Program-made: the position numbers and the translations under genes
Source of the DNA: Chloroflexi bacterium TSY
Lineage (GTDB): Bacteria; Chloroflexota; Anaerolineae; Caldilineales; Caldilineaceae
Assembly: GCA_019217005.1 (NCBI GenBank)
Contig: JAHBNG010000001.1
Location: forward strand, 124,001-188,000
Length of the DNA: 64,000 nucleotides
Direction: 5' to 3'
The notes under the pieces: generated by a model
The model's input: only the letters and a program-made list of their open reading frames with translations
Databases searched by the model: none
Told to the model about the DNA's origin: nothing
Shown: positions 48,158-58,083 of the stretch, in pieces
Layout of the letters: each line of letters starts with the position of its first letter
How positions within the stretch are numbered: position 1 is the stretch's first letter

Positions 48158-49516
48158 ATGGCGAAGAGGCAGAAGAAGCAATTTAAGAACATGCTTGAGG
48201 GCCAGCGGAATGGTTCTGCACCAGCAGAGGCAGCGGCGCTGCAGTCGGTTGTTCAATCGGGCGAGCAGGGGGCAGTGTATTGGGTGCCACTGGAGCAGGT
48301 GGCGGAGAATCCGTATCAGCCGCGGTTGGATGAGGATGTTGAGCATCTGAGCCAGTTGGCCGAGAGCATCCTTTCATTGAAGGGACAACTGTCAGATACA
48401 TTGGGGTTGCAGCAGGTGCCGTTGGCTCGTGTGGGGATGATGCGGGCTGGGGGGTTCGAGCAGCTTGGGGCTGATGCTTTGCAGGATGCGAGCCAGGTGC
48501 GGGCGGCGATCGCAGCGGGGGCGGTTGTGCAGTTGGCTTTTGGTCATTCACGACTGACGGCGTTCAAGATTATCAATCAGGGGTTGGGCGCTGTGTTTCC
48601 TGATTTGAGAGATCATACATCCGGTCCAGAGTTGGATCCTGATTATGGCGTGTTTCCTGTGCGCTTGATGTCGATTGAAGATAGCGCAATGTGGTCGCAC
48701 GTGATTACGGAGAATGCGCAGCGGAAGGATTTGACGCCGATGGAGGAGGCGTTTGCGATTCGGCGGGCGCTTGATGAGTTTGGGGTGACGCAGGCGCAGG
48801 CCGGCGAGCCTTTTGGCTTTAGTCGGACGCAAGTGGCGAACAAGCTGATGCTTTTGCGGTTGCCGCAGATTGTGCAGGATCGGGTGCAGTCTGGCGAGTT
48901 TACGGAGGCGCATGGTCGGGCGCTGGCGGTTTTGTCTCCTGCTCCTGATTTGCTTGACTCGGTTTTGGCTGAGCTGGATGAGAACAATGAAGGACAGACA
49001 CCAACGACGCGCGAGATTCAGACCGCGGTTGATTGGAAATTGCGGCACGCAACAATGCCGATTTCGGTGAAGCCTGTTCAGACAGTGAGTCTGTCGGGTT
49101 CTGCAGTTGAATTCAAACTCGACTGGCCAGAGGATTGGGAACCAAAGGAAGAAGCTGAAGGTGTTCGAGGTGCGTGTGCGGGTTGCTCGATGCGGGTGAA
49201 ATTTGGCAAGGAGAAGTTTGATCGTTGTATCGCTCTCGATTGCTATGGTTCGAAAAGCAAGCTGTGGGACAAGCTCAAAAAAGAGCATGGCGACGGGGTG
49301 GTGGATGAAGAGCAGGCATCCAATACGCTGCTTGGTCGTGCTGAGCAAAAGAATGGGAAGGCGAAGCTGGATGAATTGCCAGAGGATGAGCGTGCTTTGA
49401 CAGGCTCAGCAATCGATCCGGTTGATGAGGAGCGCAAGCGGTTGCGGGAGCGGTTGAAGCAGATGCCGATTTTAGAGCGACGGGCGATGTTGGCTGTGAT
49501 GAATGAGGTGTGGTGA
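48158..49516 (+). CDS. parB: ParB-type partition protein with C-terminal zinc-finger-like motif
   Basis: 452 residues, ATG 48158 after a GGGGGGG box. It contains VPLEQVAENPYQPR (ParB N-terminal), FGHSRLTAFKII, MWSHVITENAQRKDLTPMEEAFA (in two conserved blocks) and an HTH VTQAQAGEPFGFSRTQVANKLMLLRLP. An insertion of about 60 residues lies between the first motif and the GHSR box. The C-terminal part has CAGCSMRVKFGKEKFDRC...C, a zinc-binding pattern seen in some ParB homologues. It would bind parS and activate ParA. Confidence 0.9.
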   Translation: MAKRQKKQFKNMLEGQRNGSAPAEAAALQSVVQSGEQGAVYWVPLEQVAENPYQPRLDEDVEHLSQLAESILSLKGQLSDTLGLQQVPLARVGMMRAGGFEQLGADALQDASQVRAAIAAGAVVQLAFGHSRLTAFKIINQGLGAVFPDLRDHTSGPELDPDYGVFPVRLMSIEDSAMWSHVITENAQRKDLTPMEEAFAIRRALDEFGVTQAQAGEPFGFSRTQVANKLMLLRLPQIVQDRVQSGEFTEAHGRALAVLSPAPDLLDSVLAELDENNEGQTPTTREIQTAVDWKLRHATMPISVKPVQTVSLSGSAVEFKLDWPEDWEPKEEAEGVRGACAGCSMRVKFGKEKFDRCIALDCYGSKSKLWDKLKKEHGDGVVDEEQASNTLLGRAEQKNGKAKLDELPEDERALTGSAIDPVDEERKRLRERLKQMPILERRAMLAVMNEVW

Positions 49517-49589
49517 GCGGAACGAGGCTAAGGCTGAGGGGGAATGTGTTGGTGGAGGTGTTGGTTGATCGTTTGGTGTTAAGATTTTG

Positions 49590-49744
49590 GGGGTGGTTCA
49601 GAATTAGGTTTACACTTTTGATACATAGATAAAAATCTATATGAGGTCATTTTCTGCCTGAGCATGGCTCAAAGTAGAAAATATAAACATCTTTTCTCTT
49701 TGCAAAAATGTAAACCTAATTGTCCGCCTAAAATGAACCACCCC
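49590..49744. mobile_element. MITE family B, copy 3 (diverged)
   Basis: 155 bp, ends GGGGTGGTTCAGAATTAGGT and inverse, flanked by the 8-bp duplication AGATTTTG (49582-49589, 49745-49752). About a fifth of internal positions differ from the other two copies, so it is older. The following stretch 49753-50018 has GTCCAAGGTC-type repeats and an AACAAACA-type palindrome. Confidence 0.88.
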
Positions 49745-50018
49745 AGATTTTGAAAGTTAAACCTGATTGAGTTAACATAAATTACCTTAAAGAATTGACC
49801 TTCTTTCAAGTAAAAGGTAGGCTTATATTCCTATATGGGTTTCAGGTTTATGGTGTTGTGGTTTGAGGTTCAAAGTCCAAGGTCCAAGGTCGAGAGTCCT
49901 AAGTCTGAGGTCTGGGCAGGTGGGGCGTTAGTGATTCTGTTGGTAAGATGGCTGGGTTGGTTTGTTGGTGGTGCATAAACAAACAAGCTGTTTGTTCTAC
50001 GATGGACAGGTGAAGCAG

Positions 50019-50998
50019 ATGAGCGGTAGCGAGATTGTTGTTGGGTTGGAGCGATTGGAGCCGATGGATGTGGTGCCGGCTGCGGCGCTGCATCCGGCTT
50101 TGGTGTATTTGGCTTCGCTGGCGCCGGGGAGTGTGGTGGCGATGCGGAGTGCGTTGGATCAGTCGGTGCGGTTGTTGTCGGCGGAGGCTTGTGATGTTGA
50201 GACGTTGCCTTGGCATTTGCTTCGTGCGCCGCATCTGCGGGCGCTGCGGGCCTGGTTGGTGGAAAATCGGTCGGCGAGTACGGGAAACAAGGTGCTGTCG
50301 GCTGTGCGTGGGACGTTGAAGGTGGCTTGGGAGCTGGAGCAGATTGATACGGAATCGTATCATCGGGCGGTTGCTGTCAAAGGAATCAAAAACATCAAGT
50401 CGGAGCAAGCAACGGGCAGAGCGTTGAATGCTGGGGAGGTTCATTTGTTGTTTGGGGCTTGTGCGGCGGACAAGACGATTGCTGGTGTGCGGGATGCTCT
50501 GATTCTGATCCTTGGGTTGTATGGTGGGATGCGCGGGATTGAGATTGTTCGCTTGCAGGTGGATGATTATGAGCGCGACCGGCAGCAGCTGCAGATCGAG
50601 GGAAAGGCTCAAAACAACGGGTGTTGCCGTTGGAAGAAGGGATGATTTGGGCGTTGGAGGATTGGCTGCATGTGCGGGGTGAGCATGATGGGCCGTTGAT
50701 TAATCGCATCCTGAAATCTGGGTGCCGGTTGGAGGATGGGTTATCTGTGCAAGCGATTCATGATATTGTGCGCCGCCGTTGGGAGCAGGCTGGGATTGCG
50801 AAGTTTACGCCACATGATTTGCGGCGGACGTTTGCTGGTGATTTGATGGACCTTGGCGCTGATCTTAGTGTGGTGCAAGCGTTGATGGGTCATGCGAATG
50901 CGAACACAACTGTGAGTTATGACCGGCGTGGTCAGCGGGCGAGGCGAAGGGCGATGCAGTTGCGGCGGGTGGGGTATGAGCGGCGGTTTGGAACGTAG
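50019..50998 (+). pseudogene. tyrosine recombinase with a single-base frameshift
   Basis: Start ATG 50019 (MSGSEIVVGLERLEPMDVVP) with AGGTGA 6 nt upstream. The first 197 codons contain a SAM-like N-terminal domain and the first catalytic Arg (LYGGMRGIEIVRL). Near 50607 a base is missing (GGAAAGGCTC where GGAAAGGGCTC would give GKGSKQRVLPLEEG). The rest continues in the next frame with HDLRRTFAG (H-x-x-R) and MGHANANTTVSYDRR. All catalytic residues are present, so either a recent mutation or a sequencing error is likely. A plasmid-multimer resolvase role next to parAB is plausible. Confidence 0.82.
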
Positions 50999-51076
50999 AG
51001 CGCAGAATGGGGAACGGGGAGGGTGTTGTTTGTTCTACGTTCCCTGTTCTACGCTCTACGTTCAGGTGAGGTGGTT

Positions 51077-51535
51077 ATGCCGATCAAGCGGGAGTTGTAT
51101 CCGGAGGAATGGGAGCGAATTAGTTTTTATATTCGTTTTGTGCGGGCGAAGGGTCGTTGTGAGGGGACTGAGTATCATCCAGACTGTCGGGCTGTGCATG
51201 GGCGGAAGCACCCGGAGACGGGAGCGGTTGTGGTGTTGACGACGGCGCATTTGGATCACAATCCGAGCAATAATGCTCCGGAGAATCTGCGGTCGCTTTG
51301 TCAGCGATGTCACAATCATTTTGACGGGATGAGTCGGCAGCAGAAGAAACGGGAGGGGCGGTTGAGAGTTGCGGAGCAGGCTGGTCAGATTGCGCTGTTT
51401 GAGGTTGTGGAGGATGAGCCGATGGTGGTTGAGTTTCCGGATGAGTTGCTGCCCGAAGAACTGGTTATTCGTGTATCAGTTACAGATGAAGTGACGGATC
51501 GGGAGGAGATTGTGCAGTTGGGGTTTGAGTTTTGA
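51077..51535 (+). CDS. HNH-type nuclease-like protein
   Basis: 152 residues from ATG 51077 (MPIKRELYPEEWERISFYIR) with GGTGAGG upstream. Zinc-ligand Cys pairs (RCEGTEYHPDC; SLCQRCHNHFD) surround AHLDHNPSNNAPENLRSL, the central histidine/asparagine core of an HNH fold. The last 50 residues are acidic (FELLPEELVIRVSVTD-like). The gene follows the recombinase by 78 bp. It may be a plasmid nuclease or a homing-type remnant. The gap 51536-52167 holds a CAACCACT/AGTGGTTG hairpin (51785-51806) and no supported gene. Confidence 0.7.
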   Translation: MPIKRELYPEEWERISFYIRFVRAKGRCEGTEYHPDCRAVHGRKHPETGAVVVLTTAHLDHNPSNNAPENLRSLCQRCHNHFDGMSRQQKKREGRLRVAEQAGQIALFEVVEDEPMVVEFPDELLPEELVIRVSVTDEVTDREEIVQLGFEF

Positions 51536-52167
51536 TAGCTTGGTGGAATGGTGTTGTCATATATTTTGGCCCATGTTTAACATTTCTACCGAAATGTGTC
51601 GGCTGGGGACTTTGCTGTGCTTGGTCCGATAATTTTTCATGCTGGGAATTGCCTCTACCATAAACAAAAGGAACAATCAGTTCAACATGGTGAGTGATAA
51701 AGAGCCATTTTTGATCCAACAGGCGTCTGTGGATAGGGAGTTGGCAGTCTATCTTGGTTAATACTGACACATACCAAAAAGTGTCAACCACTACATCTAG
51801 TGGTTGAAAAATGTTTCACGGAGCAAAAATGGCTAATTTCTACACGGTTGAGTGTGAGGATTGGGAGATTGGGTTACGCAAATCGCTATTTCCTTTCTCT
51901 ACAAAATAGGTTAATTGAAGAGTAGAATACTGACGTAACGATAGCCTCAATTATGGATTTTGCTGTGATTGTTGAATAAGCTTCGCCTAAAATATCTTCA
52001 CTGTTGGTTATTTCCACAGGGAATATGCACAAAAAGACCAATATGGTCGGATACTGAGGCAGCAATGCACTGGGCTACTTACCCTTTTACTACGTTAAAT
52101 CCTAACCCATTATGGGTGATTCAATTAATGGGTTCCTGTATCATTTATAAGTAGTCTGACTTAACCA

Positions 52168-54079
52168 TTATTCCGGTTTTCCTTCTGGAAAGAATTGATA
52201 ACCGCCTGGGTTTCCTCGCCAAGTCATTAGATAACGAGGTCTAGCTGGATTGGGTTCAATCTTCTTGCGTAGGCTCAGTAGATCCAAATTTCAGGTTTTG
52301 AGAGAGAATTCTGGCTAAACAGTTGACATAAATACAAATTTGCCGGTCGATATCTAGTTTTTGCGTTAGATTTGGGCGATTTTCAGATATGAAATAGGTT
52401 GTTTTCTGTAACCGAAATCTGAATAAATGACTCCAAAATCCCTGCAATCTCGACTGAAAATAGCCAAAAACGCCAAATTTGGATCTACTGAGGCTGCTGA
52501 TATGCACCTGGAGCGCGTTGGTAGTAATGCCCTCTCTGCGTTCTTCGTCGGGCCAAGTATGGTCGATAATGTCGTCGCTAGTGTGGCGTATCCGTGGGTT
52601 GTGGATCAAAAAATTAAGAATTGTGTGTTCCAGTGCTGTAAGTCCTTCGAGCAGAAAATTCCCTTGATATATCTGCTGAGTAGTCTCATCGGTCCAAATG
52701 GCACCGCGAACACACTCTGTTACAGTTGCGACATAGGCCAAAAGCAATTCCCCATTGACGAACCATTCACCCTGTCTATGGATACAAAGCCCTTTAATTA
52801 CAAGCTTGTTGAGTGCATAACCATGTTGCTTAACGATGACCTGTAACTCTTTTTTTAGTTGATATGGGAATTGCTCTTGCTGATCGCCAGATATGGGTTG
52901 TGTCGATGTGGATAGTTGTTGCGATTGTGACTCTTGTGCGGCCATCTGTTTTGTAGACAACTTGCTATTATCTTTACTTTGGAGATCTGATTGCGTATGA
53001 AATTTCTGTAAGGTAGTGAGATCAAGCTGTTCGTCGTTGGTAAGCTTATTCCAGATGCCTCGTAAGCGGTAGCGGGTATTATCGTCATTTAATAAATAGT
53101 CCGGCCACTTTTCAGCAGGAACATTACGGTGGGGTGAGTTCATCCACCATTCGGTAATTGCGTTTTGAAACCAAGGAAAATGGCCGCCCATTTTAAGGAT
53201 TGCCTTTTTCTGTTCCTGCGTTGGTTTAAACTGTGAACGGTTCAAATTCTGATCCAGCATGCGGCTTGCATCCTCTCTGCTCATGCTGCCAAGCCAGCAT
53301 ACGCGGCCACTAATTAACGGATACATGTCACCCAAACTGTCTGGAGTAGGGAGGTAATGGGCTTCCTGCATCATAGTTACAATAAACGTCAAGGTATTCT
53401 TAAATTGGTCGCGTAGTGCGCGTAACACATAAACCATGTGTGGTGAAGCCATTTCACAGAATCGATCAAACCGACTTAAGAGTAATACAACTCGTATTTG
53501 TTGGTTCTGAAATAAAGATATCACATCATAAAGTGCGGTTTGGGGTAAAAAGGGGTCCTGTAATGCACGATTCTCCATGTACAATTTTGTAATGGTCTGC
53601 TGGATATCCTGTGAGAACCGATCTCGCTCCTCATAAAATGCAAGAAGAATAAAACGACACAGTGCTGAGCGATCATTTGAGGGTAGATTATACAAATCTA
53701 TTGAAATCAGAATAACTTCAGGAAAATTTTCAGGCAAATAGCGTCGCAATACATCAGGGTGTTTACTTAAAAATGTCAAAAAATTCAAACATCCTGCCCC
53801 AGGTAAGCCAATCACAGAACCACTTTGCCCTGCTACAATCCAATTAGCAACGATTTGCGTTTCTTTGCTGCGATAAGAAGGAGCGTATCTATCCCATGAA
53901 TTCGTCTTCGGGTTAACTATTTGCAAAGGCATATTATGCGGATCTTTTGACATACCCAAAACTAGCTTAGATATATAGTCAGCCTTTTTCCGGGGGCCAC
54001 CGGCTTGTTCTTCCAAAGCCTCATATGCATTTATCGGCATTGATAAGGTTACTTTTTTTCGCTTCATTTTAACCATCAC
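52168..54079 (-). pseudogene. STAND-like protein with C-terminal OmpR-type winged helix, broken by a MITE
   Basis: ATG at 54079, original length 563 residues. The N-terminus (KKVTLSMPINAYEALEEQAG) resembles a ribbon-helix-helix. A P-loop-like domain follows, with the degenerate Walker A GLPGAGCLNF, which lacks the Lys and Ser/Thr. LLLSRFDRFCEM takes the Walker B place. The C-terminal winged helix (ITTNALQVHISSLRKKIEPN and onward to YQFFPEGKPE) is split by MITE-A copy 3; taking it out with one GGC copy restores 1692 bp in one frame. The present product ends in MITE-derived residues and would lack the DNA-contact helix. It may be a regulator that senses a ligand with its NTPase-like domain. Confidence 0.85.
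52275..52491. mobile_element. MITE family A, copy 3
   Basis: 217 bp, ends TCAGTAGATCCAAATTT and inverse, flanked by 3-bp duplication GGC (52272-52274, 52492-52494). It is inserted into the winged-helix part of the STAND-like gene, in the orientation of copy 1. Confidence 0.93.
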
Positions 54080-54199
54080 TCAGTAATACGTATTATCAAG
54101 CAGTCTTCTTTTGCTTAGTCTTACTTAACTCGGCCTTGTCATTTTTGAAAGGTGTATTAAATGTGCACAGATTCTTTGTGGAATGGTAAAATGTATCTG

Positions 54200-54673
54200 T
54201 CAGTCTGTTATTGACAGTGTGAATCCACTATCTCCTACTTTTTTGGCCAGATCGTCAAGATAGGCAAGCCCACTAAGCACTTGCCCCTCATTGTGTTCGA
54301 TCCAGGGCTCGTGGATTTTCTCCTGCGGTCTGAATCGCCCCTCATAGAATGCCCATTGGGCTTTTTCCATGCTGCCGACTCCGAGAGCGGTGACTTTCAT
54401 TACGTGACGTCGTTCGCTGCCTGAAGGGGGTGTCAGACGGTAATCGAAGCCCGCTATCTCGTCGATTGCATCGAGAATTGCATAGCTTTCGACCAACACT
54501 TCTCCATCATCTAGAATCAGCGTCGGAATTCGTACAATAGGATTGTACTTGCGCACTTCTTCAGGGGATTTAAAGACATAGAGTTGCTCAAGCTCGAATG
54601 GCATCGCCATCGCGTTTAGACTGACCGCTACACGTCGCACATAGGGCGACAGGTAATTCCCAATGAGCTTCAT
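54200..54673 (-). CDS. glutathione S-transferase-like protein, C-terminally short
   Basis: 157 residues; ATG 54673 with AGGAG 8 nt upstream. A thioredoxin-fold N-terminal domain (MKLIGNYLSPYVRRVAVSLN; RIPTLILDDGEVLVESYAIL with the cis-Pro and the ES glutathione contacts) and part of the helical domain are seen. Typical members have about 200 residues. The end KKVGDSGFTLSITD occupies the place of a longer helix, so truncation by an old event is likely. It is metabolic cargo unlike its neighbours. Confidence 0.75.
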   Translation of the reverse strand: MKLIGNYLSPYVRRVAVSLNAMAMPFELEQLYVFKSPEEVRKYNPIVRIPTLILDDGEVLVESYAILDAIDEIAGFDYRLTPPSGSERRHVMKVTALGVGSMEKAQWAFYEGRFRPQEKIHEPWIEHNEGQVLSGLAYLDDLAKKVGDSGFTLSITD

Positions 54674-54985
54674 CTCAAGCTCCTAATCGTTAACACAACG
54701 ACTCTATAACAGTTGATGACCAGATACTCCAAACGTCTACCGACACCTGACATAAATTTATACCGATTGTTTACACGTGTCTTAATGCTCCCGTGAATAC
54801 AGAAAACGTGTCATATACAAGCATCTATAAATAGAAACCAGCTTGTGAAATATATAAGATGATCGAGACTCTGACAAATCTCCCAAGGCCTTCTCCTGCC
54901 CCTGTCACTGAATGTTATTCAGATTACGCGTGACAAGCGGGAAAAGACGCTGTGGTTTATTATAGGTTAGCTCCTAATTAGTTCT

Positions 54986-56059
54986 TGTTGCGAAACGGGA
55001 TAAATAAAAAAAGAGCAGAATGCAGCCGGAATGACCGGAGCGAAACGCATTATTTATGCAGCCATTGAGGAGCCAATGCGGGTCAAGTTGTTAGCAATGA
55101 GGCCCCAGCCAACCGATTTGTCGAAGCCATCTTGGCCGTGGTGGGGAGAGCGGTCGAGTTGATGCTTGCGTTTGAGGACACTGATGCGACCTTCGACGCC
55201 AGCATGAAAGCGACGACCGCGAGTGAACCAGGTTTGCTGCTCATGTTGGTGCCGTGGATCATCTTTGTGCCCAATCTGGGGCAAGATGACCCGTTTAACG
55301 CCTATTTTTGTGGCATAAGATTCGTTGTCAGGCGAGTAAAGGCCACGATCTCCACTTGCCTGGAAAGGAGGCTTTTTGAAAATCTTGAGATGATGGTCAA
55401 TGGCTGGTTGCCACTGTTCTTCATCGGGTGGGTTGCCGTCAAGGACTGGCCAACGAGTGACGATCCCCCCATCAACTTCATCGAGCCACACTTTGTGACC
55501 AAACTCGGTCTCTTTGCTCGGTTTCTTGCGCCGAATGATGTCGGTATGAGCTTCAAAGATGCTGACGATTTTCTCTGGAGCAGGAACAGACTCGCCATTG
55601 ATGACCCGGCGCACGGCTTGGGCAAGGGCCTGTTCTACCCGAGGGATGTAAGTTTCAAAGGTCTCGACCAGTTGTTGAGCCCTTTGGCTTGTTTCTTTTT
55701 GGAGGGTTACCCTGAGTGTCTCGCACATGCCATTCCGTCTCTCGATACGTAAAGCTATACAACCGTTTCACTGTCAACATGCGCAACAGCACTTCGACCG
55801 GACTTGATTTCCGTCCCGTCTCTAGCGTCTTTGGATATCGATGGCTGAACTCTTTTTTAATTAACTTTATCAACTCCTCGTCATCCAATACCTTATCTAT
55901 CGCTGACAGTTCTGGCTCCATCTCTATCGCTAGTTTTTCGCTGATCTCCCAGAAGTCTGCTGTCGCTTTATAGCTCATTCGCAACATTTTTTTCACCTCC
56001 TGGATCTCTATTCCTTCTACTTATCATTACGTCCAGGAGTCATTCTGCGTTTCGCAACA
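54986..56059 (-). mobile_element. ISNCY-type insertion sequence, decayed
   Basis: Inverted ends TGTTGCGAAACG at both sides (54986 and 56059). No convincing target duplication. The internal transposase has a deletion and a frameshift. Confidence 0.75.
55054..55996 (-). pseudogene. ISNCY-family transposase remnant
   Basis: The N-terminal piece (55996 to about 55720: LAIEMEPELSAIDKVLDDEE, RYPKTLETGRKSSPVEVLLRML, SFTYRETEWHV) and the C-terminal piece (55728-55054: AHTDIIRRKKPSKETEFGHKVWLDE, GNPPDEEQW, GDRGLYSPDNESYATKIGVKRV) lie in different frames. The stretch that normally holds the first catalytic Asp is missing between them. Inactive. Confidence 0.78.
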
Positions 56060-56123
56060 GAAACGAGCTAGAGATTTTCGGAACATCGTCTGGCACTTTG
56101 AGGGGTATCTGTTTTTTGGGTAC

Positions 56124-56581
56124 TCACTTTTTTCTAATCAATCCATATAGGTTGGCCATCTCATCCCAGGCCAGGAAAAAGTCTCCAATGCTCATGATGG
56201 TTGACCCCTGATCCATGCCGGGATCGTTTATCACCACATCGACATCATCCATCTCGATCACGACAACTGCATGGAGCGTCTCAATGGTCCAATGTGGAAA
56301 ATCCTTCGTATGACTAAGACAATTGGTGGCACGCCTTGGGCTATGGCTGCTCGCAAATCGTCGAGAGTTCCAGAATCATACTGTACGTCCAGACTGCGAG
56401 AAGCTAAGTTAAGCAGACGCGACCCTGGAGTACCAGCACCACGGATTGTGTTCAGTTGTCTGGCCAATCGATTCTGACTGCGGTTGACATCCCAATAGGC
56501 CAGAACCATCTGAGCGCAGGCGGGCAAACAATACCCGTCAGCTTGCTGGGGATAGTGCGGGACTAACAAGCTGGTTGACAT
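56124..56581 (-). pseudogene. C39-like papain-fold protein, copy 1 (frameshifted)
   Basis: Start ATG 56581 (MSTSLLVPHYPQQADGYCLP). The catalytic Cys lies in DGYCLPACAQMVLAYW. Near 56320 the frame shifts; the following frame continues with DFPHWTIETLHAVVVIEMDD, holding the catalytic His, and VVINDPGMDQGS, holding Asp/Asn, to a stop at 56124. The complete fold is about 152 residues, as in stand-alone peptidase_C39_2 proteins. It overlaps the preceding PepSY-like gene by 44 bp in another frame. The frameshift may be natural decay or a sequencing error. Confidence 0.75.
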
Positions 56582-56906
56582 TCTCTAGGATCCGTGTTTT
56601 GAGTTCTTCGTCGACTAATGGTTCTCCAGTAGATGCATCAACATCCACGCATCCCACCTGACCAACGATTCCTTTTTCTGATGAGGTCATCAACACCGGC
56701 AGCCGCCAGACTGTTTTTTCAGAGATCACTAGCTCTGGGGTTCCAGCCATGAGCATATTTCCAACCTCGCTGGCTAGCCAAATGGTTACACGTCTACGGG
56801 ACGCCTTTGCACTGGTCTCGACCGAAGCTTCTACAAAAATCTGTACATTTAGCTCTTGAACATCCTGAACACCTTCACCTGACAAGGTAATAGTTGCCTG
56901 GGCCAT
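56538..56906 (-). CDS. PepSY-like partner protein, copy 1
   Basis: 122 residues from ATG 56906 (MAQATITLSGEGVQDVQELN) with AAGGGG 9 nt upstream. The C-terminal half reads TVWRLPVLMTSSEKGIVGQV then GCVDVDASTGEPL, matching the pattern of a PepSY motif (beta strand, then VDA.TGE). PepSY domains in other systems act as protease inhibitors or propeptides. Its gene overlaps the C39-like gene by 44 bp. The same order and overlap recur at 60102-61116. Confidence 0.55.
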   Translation of the reverse strand: MAQATITLSGEGVQDVQELNVQIFVEASVETSAKASRRRVTIWLASEVGNMLMAGTPELVISEKTVWRLPVLMTSSEKGIVGQVGCVDVDASTGEPLVDEELKTRILENVNQLVSPALSPAS

Positions 56907-57075
56907 TTCACGATTCCCCTTACTGCTCTCGCCATGACTCTTCGGAGCCATCTCTCAAGTGAATTGACTATCCACTTGTACATAACTAATATCATCAACT
57001 CTGTTCGGTGGCAAATAAGGCGGGTAGTTCGTTATGGTATATGCTTACCTTGTTTGTCGTTCCCCTACCCTAAAA

Positions 57076-58083
57076 TCACCGATATGAAATCGACTCAACG
57101 ACTTTCTTCTTTGTTTTCTTGTCTCTCCTGTCGTACATGAGTGTTGTGCTGATATGGGCATGGTTGAGAAATCGTTGGACTTCCTCGGCAGGTGTTCCCT
57201 GTTCGAGTAATGTTGTGGCTGCTGTTGCCCGGCAGGAGTGACTACAGATGTGTTTTGCCTCGATGCCTGCCTTTTCTCCGTAATACTTAATCATGGCGGT
57301 AATGGCCGTCTGGCTGACGGGTTCGTCGGTTATTTCCAGGGTATTGGTAAATTTCCGAAAGAGCGGTGTGTCATGCTGATATGCGATACCGGCCGTTTCG
57401 ATATAGCGGTCAACATAGTTCCTGGCCTCCGTATGTGCAGGCACAATGTGGAGCTTTCTACGTTTCTCAATCAAGCGAAAATACCATTCATCCCCAGACC
57501 CAAAATAATCACTGACCTTCATATTCGCCACCGCACTCACTCGGGCACCGCTATAGAGCATGACGGAGATCATGGCGGCGTTGCGGAGTCCAGAAATTGT
57601 TTCTTTGTCAATTTCAGCAAAGAGTTGCTCAATCTGCTCTCGACTTAAATCTGGGGTGGACCCTTCTGTCTTTTTCAACCCTTCGAATCGAATGGGGGCT
57701 GCCGGATCAATCGGGAGCACCCGTTCAATATACAAGCGATTAAAGATTGTCTTCAGGGCCGATAAGTGCTGCTGGATGCTGGCATCTGACAATCCTTCTG
57801 ACCTCAACTGTTTCTCGATATAGGTCTCGATGTTCTGGGAATGAAGCTCCGGCAACGCTAACCCTTCACGCTCACACCACCCGCTAAAGCGATGCAAGGC
57901 CCTCAAGTAAGCCTGCTGTGTATTCTTATTCTTCCGCTTATGCCGAAACAGGTCGAGAATTACCTGCTCTGCCCGTTCCACGACTAGGGAGAATGCGGGC
58001 ACCTGAATGTCAGTCAGCGCCTCTACCTGGCTGTTGCTATTTCCTGTATGATTTTGCACGCTACTTGTCGTATTGTCGTTCAT
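57076..58083 (-). CDS. tyrosine recombinase (XerC/D-like integrase)
   Basis: 335 residues; ATG 58083. SAM-like N-terminal domain (QAYLRALHRFSGWCEREGL; SIQQHLSALKTIFNRLY), then a catalytic domain with Arg in YSGARVSAVANM, Lys in LIEKRRKLHIVP, H-x-x-R in HSCRATAATTLL, His in LNHAHISTTLM and the Tyr nucleophile in MYDRRD. Complete and intact. It is divergent from the FtsK-like gene across a 455-bp spacer, a pairing usual in integrative elements and plasmids with dimer resolution. Confidence 0.9.
   Translation of the reverse strand: MNDNTTSSVQNHTGNSNSQVEALTDIQVPAFSLVVERAEQVILDLFRHKRKNKNTQQAYLRALHRFSGWCEREGLALPELHSQNIETYIEKQLRSEGLSDASIQQHLSALKTIFNRLYIERVLPIDPAAPIRFEGLKKTEGSTPDLSREQIEQLFAEIDKETISGLRNAAMISVMLYSGARVSAVANMKVSDYFGSGDEWYFRLIEKRRKLHIVPAHTEARNYVDRYIETAGIAYQHDTPLFRKFTNTLEITDEPVSQTAITAMIKYYGEKAGIEAKHICSHSCRATAATTLLEQGTPAEEVQRFLNHAHISTTLMYDRRDKKTKKKVVESISYR

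Noticed and set aside
51480..51791. Minus-strand 103-codon ORF
   Set aside because: It overlaps the end of the HNH gene, lacks a ribosome-binding site and its second half is low-complexity. It is possibly a remnant, but not supportable.
55132..55752. Plus-strand 206-codon ORF in the ISNCY-type element
   Set aside because: Antisense to the transposase pieces, which show family motifs on the minus strand.
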